NCBI GenBank assembly: GCA_022823145.1
Contig: JAJDXS010000048.1
Location: 1 to 38,201, forward strand
DNA: 38,201 nt
DNA from: Gemmatimonadota bacterium
GTDB taxonomy: Bacteria; Gemmatimonadota; Gemmatimonadetes; Longimicrobiales; Gaopeijiaceae
Direction of reading: 5' to 3'
The translations under genes were made by a program, and so were the position numbers. Positions 32,317 to 38,201 of this stretch are shown here, in pieces (position 1 is the stretch's first letter; every line of letters starts with the position of its first letter). The notes under the pieces are model-generated. The model searched no databases and had not been told where the DNA came from. It saw only the letters and a list, made by a program, of their open reading frames with translations.

Positions 32317-33003
32317 ATGGCCACCGACATAAAATCCTCCACCGCGAAGAGGAAGCTGAAGTTCCTCGCGGGGTTTTCACTCTACTTCGTCGCTCTGTGG
32401 TTTCTGTGGGACACGCCCGTGACGTACCCGCTCAAGATCTTCGTCGTCATGCTGCACGAGATCAGCCACGGGATCGCTTCCCTCGCCACTGGCGGAACGA
32501 TCGAGAAGATCGTCCTCGATCCCTACCAGGGGGGTGCATGCCACTGCGGAGGCGGCAACGCGTTCATCACCCTCTCCGCAGGCTACCTGGGCAGCCTCTT
32601 CTGGGGCGTGGTGCTGCTGGCCGCGACCGGCGTGCGGCGCATTCCCAACCAGGCGCTCGTCTTCCTTGTGGGCGCACTGGTGTTCCTGCTGACGGCCATG
32701 TATGTGCGGAACGGTTTCGGCCTTTTCTTCGGCCTGGCGTTTGGAGCCACCCTCATGGCCGCGGGCCGCAAGCTCCCGTCCGCCGCAAGCCGCGTGCTGA
32801 TGACCACGCTCGGCCTCACCAGCTGCCTCTACGCCATCCTCGACATCAAGAGCGACGTGCTGGACCGCCCCGAACTGCGATCCGACGCGGCCATGCTGGC
32901 TGAGCTTACGGGCGTTCCGACGATGACGTGGGGCGTGATCTGGATCGCGGTCGCCGCGGTCGTCAGCGGTCTGGCGTTCCTGCGGGCCTACCGGGCGGCG
33001 TAA
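32317..33003 (+). CDS. M50B-type membrane metalloprotease-like protein
   Basis: About 228 residues from the ATG at 32317 (MATDIKSSTAKRKLKFL); GGAG about nine bases upstream supports it over the longer frame to 32239. The protein is almost entirely membrane-embedded. Zinc motif HEISH (His47-Glu48, His51) lies in VVMLHEISHGIASLATGG, as in peptidase M50B-like (PF13398) proteins, and the third ligand is probably Asp in CLYAILDIKSDV. A Cys-rich CHCGGGN loop and the membrane segments SAGYLGSLFWGVVLLAATGV and ALVFLVGALVFLLTAM follow. Such proteins may cut transmembrane regulators, but substrates are unknown. Divergent from the TlpA gene, with about 163 bp between the starts. Confidence 0.87.
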   Translation: MATDIKSSTAKRKLKFLAGFSLYFVALWFLWDTPVTYPLKIFVVMLHEISHGIASLATGGTIEKIVLDPYQGGACHCGGGNAFITLSAGYLGSLFWGVVLLAATGVRRIPNQALVFLVGALVFLLTAMYVRNGFGLFFGLAFGATLMAAGRKLPSAASRVLMTTLGLTSCLYAILDIKSDVLDRPELRSDAAMLAELTGVPTMTWGVIWIAVAAVVSGLAFLRAYRAA

Positions 33004-33035
33004 TCACCGCAGGTGCAGGCCGGTAAACAAATGAC

Positions 33036-33065
33036 TTGCCGCATCCGCCCCGATCCGTGTACATT
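33036..33065 (+). promoter_or_regulatory. Putative promoter of the small transcription unit
   Basis: TTGCCG (33036-33041) and TACATT (33060-33065) are separated by 18 bp, predicting a start near 33072. It lies after the end of the M50B gene and ahead of a leader with short inverted repeats (GTCCG/CGGAC at 33085-33098; GGAC/GTCC at 33126-33139). Inferred. Confidence 0.4.
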
Positions 33066-33175
33066 GGGGGGTGGTCCCTGACGGGTCCGCTCCCGGACGC
33101 CACAAGTGGTGGTCCGGTTCGTGCAGGACTTAGGTGTCCCGCCCGATGTCAAACCCACAAAAAGGAGGTGATCCC

Positions 33176-33238
33176 TTGTCTAGTCCCAGTACCCAGCCCA
33201 ACCCGGCAAGGGCACGCGATCGCCGCTTCGGCAACTAA
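33176..33238 (+). CDS. 20-residue ORF with a full-length Shine-Dalgarno
   Basis: AAAAAGGAGGTGATCCC immediately before the TTG at 33176 is complementary to essentially the whole anti-Shine-Dalgarno tail of 16S rRNA, with AGGAGG (33163-33168) seven bases from the start. The frame encodes MSSPSTQPNPARARDRRFGN and stops at TAA 33236-33238. It is basic and Pro/Ser rich, with no recognised homologue. Together with the upstream promoter-like sequence and the terminator at 33300 it forms a self-contained unit of about 280 nt. It may be a genuine microprotein, a leader peptide or a structured RNA. The ORF also contains a GCCGcttCGGC hairpin. A longer frame in another phase (33036-33269) lacks this signal. 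Confidence 0.4.
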   Translation: MSSPSTQPNPARARDRRFGN

Positions 33239-33299
33239 GCCGAAACTCGATCCAACCTTCGCGCCGTAAGCGGTCTTCGCGCCGGGTTGCGGCAGGTTC

Positions 33300-33351
33300 A
33301 AGCCCCCGCAGGCTCAGTGAGTGTTCCCTGGGTCTGCGGGGGCTTCGTTTT
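33300..33351 (+). terminator. Intrinsic terminator
   Basis: A perfect 12-bp stem, AAGCCCCCGCAG (33300-33311) with CTGCGGGGGCTT (33334-33345), a 22-nt loop and then CGTTTT. This is the clearest Rho-independent terminator in the window. It ends the small unit at 33176 and also faces the convergent amidohydrolase ending at 33375. Confidence 0.85.
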
Positions 33352-33374
33352 GTGACCGCAGGAGGGCCGACGGG

Positions 33375-35129
33375 TCAGCCTCCGGCGCGCTCGTACACCA
33401 CGTCCCCGTTGAACACCGTCATCTCGCAGGACATGTCGCGGAGTTCTTCAGTCGGGACGGTCAGCGGATCGCGGTCCCACACCGCGAGGTCCGCATACTT
33501 CCCGGGCTCGATCGTGCCCACCTTGTCCTCGAGGAACATCTGGTGGGCCACCCACGTGGTGAACGACCTGAGGGCGGTCTCGACGTCGACCGACTCCGCG
33601 GTGCCGTAGGGCTGCTCGCCGTAGACCCCCAGCAGAGGCTGCCGGGCGACCGATGCCCACACACCGTAGCGCGCCGGGAAGGGAGTCACGGAGTAGTCCG
33701 ACCCGCTCGCCCAGATCATCCCGCGCTCCCGGAATGAGCGGAACGGGTTGAGCCGCAGCGCCCGCTCGGGGCCGAAGTTGCCTGCGTAGGTGTCGCCGAT
33801 CCACCAGATGAAGGTGGGGGACGGTTCGGGGTAGCCCGTCTCCCAGTCGCGCTGGAGTTCGGCCATCAGGTCAAGCGCGCGGTCGGTGGGGATGTTGGAG
33901 TGGATGATGCCGTGGCGAAGTCCGCGCGTCGGGGTCGCCTCGAGCGCCTCGCGGAAGCTGTCCACGGTCCAGTCGATGGCGCGGTCGCCGATGGAGTGGA
34001 TGCTGACGTGAAGGCCGGCGTCGTGGTAGGCGTGGAAACGGCGGCGGAGTTCGTCGGGGTCCATGGTGGGGTAGCCGCGGTTGCCGGTGTCCGTGTCGGT
34101 GTGGTCGCGGTTCCAGTCCTCGTAGAGCCATGCCGTGCGCGCGCCCCCGCTGCCGTCGATGTAGAGCTTGACTCCACCCGCGATGAGGTGGTCGTCGCCG
34201 GTCGATTCGTGGGGCCGCGTGAAGGTGGCGAGGCTGTCCGCGTAGCCGCGCACCTCATCGATGGTTCCGTTGCGGCCGCGCCACAGGGCGAAGATCCGCA
34301 CACTCAAATCCCCTGCCTCCTGCACATCCCGGTACGCTTCCCAGACGCGGGGTCCGATGCCGGGGTCCTTGCCGCCGGTCATGCATTCCGCGTTGAATGC
34401 GTCGGCGAGGGCGCGGATGCCGGCGCGCTGCTCTTCGGGGCCGAGGCCGGGGATCAGGCGCGAAACCAGCCCCTGGGCGGACTCCTTCAGGACCCCGGTC
34501 GGCCGGCCGTCGGCGTCGCGATCGATGGTGCCGCCGGGGGGATCGGGCGTGTCCGCGGTGATCCCCGCCATGTCGAGGGCGAGCGAGTTGGCCACGCCGT
34601 AGTGGCCCATCGTGTGGGAGAGCCAGACGGGCCGGTCGGGAACAACCTCGTCGAGGTCCGATGCCAGGATGTAGCGGAGTTCCGCCAGCTTTCCCTCGTC
34701 CCAGCCCCTGCCCCGAACCCATTCGCCGTCGCCCAGGCGTTCGGCCTGCCCGGCCACCGCGGCCTGGACCTCGGCGATGCTCTCGACGTTCGGGTAGCTG
34801 AGGTCGAGCGTGTAGAGCATGCTCTGCCCGCCGCTCGCGAAGTGCACGTGCGCGTCCATGAGGCCGGGGGTGACCGCGCGGCCGGCGAGGTCGATGCGGC
34901 GGGTGGCGGGGCTAGCCAGGGCTTCGATCTCGGCGTCGCTGCCGACCGCCGCGACGTGGGCACCTCGGACGGCCAGCGCTTCGGCCACGCGGCTGTCGGC
35001 GTCGAGCGTGATCACGCGGCCGCCCAGGAGCACCAGATCGGCGGGCTCGGAGGGGACGGGATCGCCGCCGCAGGCCAAGGTTGCCGCGAGGGGGATGAGG
35101 AAGAGGGAGGCGAGGGCAAGTCGGTGCAT
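33375..35129 (-). CDS. YtcJ-like secreted amidohydrolase lipoprotein
   Basis: About 584 residues from the ATG at 35129 (MHRLALASLFLIPLAATLAC), which places a lipobox Cys at position 20; a longer frame to 35225 is unlikely. This is an amidohydrolase_3 / YtcJ-type enzyme. Motifs: TPGLMDAHVHFASGG (His94, His96), GGVKLYIDGSGGARTAWL (bridging Lys), HVSIHSIGDRAIDWTVDSF, LRHGIIHSN and ASGSDYSVTPF (catalytic Asp). The C-terminal IEPGKYADLAVWDRDPLTVP completes the sandwich domain. Relatives deacylate or deamidate small molecules; the substrate is unknown. The protein is predicted to be periplasmic and lipid-anchored. Divergent from the quinohemoprotein gene, with 145 bp between the starts. Confidence 0.91.
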   Translation of the reverse strand: MHRLALASLFLIPLAATLACGGDPVPSEPADLVLLGGRVITLDADSRVAEALAVRGAHVAAVGSDAEIEALASPATRRIDLAGRAVTPGLMDAHVHFASGGQSMLYTLDLSYPNVESIAEVQAAVAGQAERLGDGEWVRGRGWDEGKLAELRYILASDLDEVVPDRPVWLSHTMGHYGVANSLALDMAGITADTPDPPGGTIDRDADGRPTGVLKESAQGLVSRLIPGLGPEEQRAGIRALADAFNAECMTGGKDPGIGPRVWEAYRDVQEAGDLSVRIFALWRGRNGTIDEVRGYADSLATFTRPHESTGDDHLIAGGVKLYIDGSGGARTAWLYEDWNRDHTDTDTGNRGYPTMDPDELRRRFHAYHDAGLHVSIHSIGDRAIDWTVDSFREALEATPTRGLRHGIIHSNIPTDRALDLMAELQRDWETGYPEPSPTFIWWIGDTYAGNFGPERALRLNPFRSFRERGMIWASGSDYSVTPFPARYGVWASVARQPLLGVYGEQPYGTAESVDVETALRSFTTWVAHQMFLEDKVGTIEPGKYADLAVWDRDPLTVPTEELRDMSCEMTVFNGDVVYERAGG

Positions 35130-35274
35130 TGGTCGGCCATGTGTCCGGGTTCGGCGGTATCGGCTCCGGGGCAAGGTTGCGCCGAACGGGGCGTCGCGAG
35201 CAAGGGCCGGTCTTTCCCCATTCACCCTCCCGGCACACGTTTACGCGCCACCAGTCCACGAGAGGTAAAGCCAG

Positions 35275-37143
35275 ATGAAGAGTTCCCGCGTGTTCGCTGC
35301 GGTCGCCGCCGTCGCCGTGTCCGTTTCGATTACGGCGGCTGGTGCGCGTGCCCAAGACGAAGCCGGACGGGACCGTGCTGCCGAAGCCGCGCTCTTCGAG
35401 GAGGCGTGCGCGAGCTGCCATAGCGAGGTCGGCGACGGGCGTACCCCGGGTGTCACGATGCTGCGCACCCTTTCGCCGCGCGCTATCGTCGCGTCGCTGG
35501 AGGACGGAGTGATGCAGGCCGAGGGTTCCGATCTGACGCCCGATCAGCGTATTCGGCTGGCCGAGTACCTTGCCGGTCGGGCATACACCACCGAGACGCT
35601 GCCGGAGGCCGCCTTCTGCGCCGAAACCGGGTTGCCGGCGCCGAACCTCGGTGCCGTATCATCGATGGGATTCGCAGGGAACCTCGAGGCGACCGGGTTC
35701 CAGTCGGCCGAGGCGGCGGGGCTGAGCGCGGACGACGTGCCGAACCTGCAGTTGCGCTGGGCCTTCGCCTTCCCCGACGCGGGCGAGGCGCGCACCAGAC
35801 CCACCGTAATCGGCGGCGCCGTGCTGGTGGGGGGACCCTTCGGCGAAGTGCTGGCCCTCGACGCCGCCACAGGGTGCGTACGGTGGAGCTTCGAGGCCGA
35901 CGCAGCCGTGCGGGGTGCGGTTTTGGCCGGCGAGGGACCGGAGGGACGCCCCGCCGCCTTCTTCGTCGACTTTCGCACCAACGCCTATGCGCTCGACCTC
36001 GCCACCGGGGAGCCGCTGTGGAGGTACCGCGTGGGCTGGCACTCCACGTCCAACACCACCGGAAGCCCCGCGCTGCACGGCGGTCGCCTCTTCGTTCCCA
36101 TCTCCTCGTGGGAAGTCGCGGTGTCGGGCGATCCGCGCTACGAATGCTGCACGGCATCCGGGGCGGTCGCCGCGCTGGACGTTGAAACCGGCGACGTGCT
36201 GTGGTACCACCGCCTCATCCCGGGCTACCCGGAAGAAGCGGGTAAGAACGACATCGGCACCCAACTCTGGGCCCCGTCGGGCGCACCGGTGTGGTCCAGC
36301 CCCACGGTCGACACCGCACGCGGCCGTGTCTACGCCGGAACGGGAGAGAACTACACCCGCCCCGCCAGCGAGAACAGCGACGCGATTATCGCCATGGACA
36401 TCGAGACCGGTGAACTCGCCTGGTCATTCCAGGCGACGGCGGAGGACGCCTTCAACATGGCGTGTACCACGGTTCGCAATCGCCAGAACTGCCCGGATCC
36501 TCCCGGCCCCGACCTCGACTTCGGCATGTCGCCGATGCTCGTCGAGCGTCCCGACGGCAAGGAGATCCTGGTGGTGGGCCAGAAGTCCGGCACGGTCTGG
36601 GCCCTCGACCCGGACAACGACGGCGAGGTCCTCTGGTCGACGCAGGTCGGCAAAGGGGGCGCACTCGGCGGCATCCACTGGGGTATGGCAACCGACGGCA
36701 GGTACGCCTACGCCCCGAATTCGGACCGGGGGGATGCGGTAATCGTCGACGTCAACCCCGACCACGACCCCTCTCCGGGCCTCCATGCGCTCGACCTGAT
36801 GACCGGCGAAATCGTGTGGAGCACGCCGCCGCCCGAGGAAGCGTGTGAAGGGAAGCAGAGGTGTTTCCTCGCCAACTCGGCCGGGGCCGCCGTGATCCCC
36901 GGCGTCGTCTTCGCGGGAGGACTGGACGGACACATCCGGGCCTACTCCGCGGACGACGGGCGCATCGTCTGGGACTTCGACACGACCGGCGTCACCGAGA
37001 CATCGAACGGGGTGCCCGGCAGGGGCGGCGCAATCGACGGCCCCGGCCCGGTGATCGCCGCCGGCATGCTCTTCACCAACAGCGGCTATTCGATGTTCGG
37101 ACAGATGCCGGGCAACCTGCTCCTCGCCTTCTCCCCGAGGTGA
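35275..37143 (+). CDS. Cytochrome c / PQQ beta-propeller dehydrogenase (polyvinyl-alcohol-dehydrogenase-like quinohemoprotein)
   Basis: A 622-residue secreted quinohemoprotein. The signal peptide (AVAAVAVSVSITAAGARAQD) is followed by a short cytochrome c domain with CASCH (Cys45, Cys48, His49) and probable axial Met80 (EDGVMQ). From about residue 150 there is a PQQ-type propeller with W-motif blades (LALDAATGCVRWSFEADA, YALDLATGEPLWRYRVG, AALDVETGDVLWYH, IAMDIETGELAWSFQA, HALDLMTGEIVWS) and the adjacent-cysteine pair in YECCTASG (Cys291-Cys292). The N-terminal heme arrangement, size and YAGTGENYTRP segment resemble polyvinyl alcohol dehydrogenase, so oxidation of an alcohol in the periplasm is likely, with heme as first electron acceptor. 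The exact substrate is inferred. A GAGAGG ribosome-binding site precedes the ATG. Confidence 0.88.
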   Translation: MKSSRVFAAVAAVAVSVSITAAGARAQDEAGRDRAAEAALFEEACASCHSEVGDGRTPGVTMLRTLSPRAIVASLEDGVMQAEGSDLTPDQRIRLAEYLAGRAYTTETLPEAAFCAETGLPAPNLGAVSSMGFAGNLEATGFQSAEAAGLSADDVPNLQLRWAFAFPDAGEARTRPTVIGGAVLVGGPFGEVLALDAATGCVRWSFEADAAVRGAVLAGEGPEGRPAAFFVDFRTNAYALDLATGEPLWRYRVGWHSTSNTTGSPALHGGRLFVPISSWEVAVSGDPRYECCTASGAVAALDVETGDVLWYHRLIPGYPEEAGKNDIGTQLWAPSGAPVWSSPTVDTARGRVYAGTGENYTRPASENSDAIIAMDIETGELAWSFQATAEDAFNMACTTVRNRQNCPDPPGPDLDFGMSPMLVERPDGKEILVVGQKSGTVWALDPDNDGEVLWSTQVGKGGALGGIHWGMATDGRYAYAPNSDRGDAVIVDVNPDHDPSPGLHALDLMTGEIVWSTPPPEEACEGKQRCFLANSAGAAVIPGVVFAGGLDGHIRAYSADDGRIVWDFDTTGVTETSNGVPGRGGAIDGPGPVIAAGMLFTNSGYSMFGQMPGNLLLAFSPR

Positions 37144-37180
37144 CTGGCCCGGCACCCACGACTTCAACACATTGGGACCC

Positions 37181-38023
37181 ATGAACAGCGTCGCCCGTCC
37201 CCTGATCCTTGCGGCCCTCGCCGCCGCACTGCCCGCGTCCGCCAGTTCCCAGACGATCGACATTCCGCGCACCCCCTCCGGCAGGCCCGACATGAACGGC
37301 CTGTGGCAGGCTCTCGGCAACGCGCACTGGGACATCGAGCCGCACGCCGCCCGCCCGGCACTGGCCATGCAGCCAGGTCCCGTGGTTCCCGTGCCGGCCA
37401 ACGAGGTGCTCGCCCTGGGTGCCGTGGGGTCCGTCCCGTCCGGCTACGGCGTGGTGGAAGGCGGCGAGATCCCCTACCTCCCCGAGGCCCTCGCGCTCCG
37501 CGACGAGAACCGCGAGCAGTGGCTGGAACGCGACCCCGAGATCAGGTGCTACCTGCCGGGCGTCCCGCGGGCCAGCTACATGCCGTTCCCCTTCCAGATC
37601 TTCCAGAGCGACACCAGGGTCTTTATGGCGTACGAGTACGCGAGCGCGATGCGGGAGGTCTACCTCGAGGACCCCGGCCCGCCCCAGGTCGATTCCTGGA
37701 TGGGACAGTCGGTCGGCCGCTGGGAGGACGACACCTTCGTGGTCGAGGTCACCGGCTTCAACGGCCAGACCTGGCTGGACCGCGCGGGCAACCACCACAG
37801 CGCCGGGCTCAGGGTCACCGAGCGGTACACCATGATCGGGCCCGACCACATCATGTACGAGGCCGAGCTCGCGGACCCCGACACGTATTCGCGCCCCTGG
37901 ACGATTCGCATGCCGCTATACCGCAACATCGATCCGAACGCACGCCTGGGTCAGTTCAAGTGCGTCGAGTTTGTAGAGGAGTTGATGTATGGACATCTGC
38001 GCAAGAACCCGATACGCCGCTAG
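37181..38023 (+). CDS. Secreted protein of unknown function downstream of the quinohemoprotein
   Basis: A 280-residue protein with signal peptide (LILAALAAALPASASSQ). Starts at ATG 37181; an in-frame TTG at 37172 is less likely. Mature sequence markers: IPRTPSGRPDMNGLWQALGN, CYLPGVPRASYMPFPFQIFQ, MGQSVGRWEDDTFVVEVTGF, NGQTWLDRAGNHHSAGLRVT, ERYTMIGPDHIMYEAELADP, and YSRPWTIRMPLYRNID. I recognise the pattern from a widespread family of uncharacterised secreted proteins in Acidobacteria-like and Gemmatimonadota genomes, often next to PQQ proteins, but cannot give a function. It starts 37 nt after the dehydrogenase stop and is probably in the same operon. It could be a partner or a separate substrate-binding protein. 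Confidence 0.85.
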   Translation: MNSVARPLILAALAAALPASASSQTIDIPRTPSGRPDMNGLWQALGNAHWDIEPHAARPALAMQPGPVVPVPANEVLALGAVGSVPSGYGVVEGGEIPYLPEALALRDENREQWLERDPEIRCYLPGVPRASYMPFPFQIFQSDTRVFMAYEYASAMREVYLEDPGPPQVDSWMGQSVGRWEDDTFVVEVTGFNGQTWLDRAGNHHSAGLRVTERYTMIGPDHIMYEAELADPDTYSRPWTIRMPLYRNIDPNARLGQFKCVEFVEELMYGHLRKNPIRR

Positions 38024-38201
38024 GAGTCCGTGGATGAATCCGCGCGAGCACCGAGACCGTCGAGGCGCCGGGCTGGCAAGGCGGAAGAATCCTGAATCAC
38101 GGCAAGGAGTTACGTAAGTTCAATCAGGACTGCACGATCTGCCATTCTTGCCGTTTGCCTCACGTCCGTTTTCGCCGTACCAACACATCGGGAGCACCGC
38201 A
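38024..38201 (+). other. Window-end region, possible start of another gene
   Basis: No complete gene is visible. AAGGAG (38104-38109) is followed by a frame encoding a signal-peptide-like stretch (SAILAVCLTSVFAVPT, about 38138-38185), but there is no ATG, GTG or TTG in a suitable position. In a second frame the sequence reads KFNQDCTICHSC, which includes a CxxCH heme-type motif, also without a start. Either could belong to a gene continuing beyond the window; not resolved. Confidence 0.25.

Noticed and set aside
33036..33269. 77-codon plus-strand frame in the small unit
   Set aside because: It has no ribosome-binding site and overlaps the promoter-like region; the 20-codon frame with the ideal SD is the better candidate.
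33072..33351. tmRNA, 6S RNA, SRP RNA or RNase P RNA
   Set aside because: I looked for the tmRNA tag ending in AA, the SRP GNAR-loop region and RNase P conserved blocks and found none, so no known ncRNA class is assigned.

Overview
This is a 38.2 kb, GC-rich (roughly two thirds G+C by eye), densely coding bacterial chromosome segment. It contains many secreted or lipid-anchored metallo-amidohydrolases, five 6-bladed beta-propeller proteins carrying the 'GxGEGPGEF'-type blade motif plus one propeller fragment, a BNR/VPS10-type propeller, a GT117 (DUF2723) glycosyltransferase, divergent M19 dipeptidase-like proteins, and an isolated BlaI regulator. This mix is typical of Gemmatimonadota or related Gram-negative bacteria specialised in peptide and polymer scavenging. 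The phylum assignment is inference; there is no rRNA in the window. I saw no tRNA, rRNA, CRISPR array or intact transposase.

Layout. 99-5177: a frameshifted YeiB-like membrane protein; a lipoprotein amidohydrolase; a PNPOx-fold flavoprotein; and a lipoprotein MTA/SAH-deaminase-like enzyme whose stop overlaps the start of a BlaI repressor. 5191-8585: a GT117 membrane glycosyltransferase divergent from an alpha/beta hydrolase. 8619-13330 (minus): a run of beta-propeller genes (one interrupted by an in-frame stop) with one outer-membrane barrel-like gene, divergent from a 1,024-residue BNR/VPS10-type protein ending at 16373. 16367-18647 (minus): a small island with a propeller-gene fragment, a TumE-like toxin fused to the tail of its antitoxin, and a complete AbiEi/AbiEii pair.

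18740-24353 (minus): four genes linked by 4-nt ATGA overlaps (two M19 dipeptidase-like proteins, a CocE/NonD serine hydrolase, a secreted protein of unknown function), preceded by HigA and the truncated end of HigB. 24412-30996 (minus): propeller lipoprotein, ornithine cyclodeaminase-family protein, propeller lipoprotein, DinB protein, cyclophilin-type isomerase, GlpD. 31199-33003: a VOC protein, a TlpA thioredoxin lipoprotein and a divergent M50B-type membrane protease. 33036-33351: a compact transcription unit with an ideal ribosome-binding site, a 20-codon ORF and a strong terminator. 33375-38023: a YtcJ-like amidohydrolase divergent from a cytochrome c/PQQ propeller dehydrogenase and its secreted neighbour.

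The genes fit together as a periplasmic and cell-surface scavenging repertoire for peptides, amides, purine nucleosides and alcohols, interleaved with toxin-antitoxin modules in different states of decay. An AT-rich palindromic repeat (core TTACATnATGTAA) occurs three times; it lies next to a gene fragment in two cases and next to a possible gene stub in the third.
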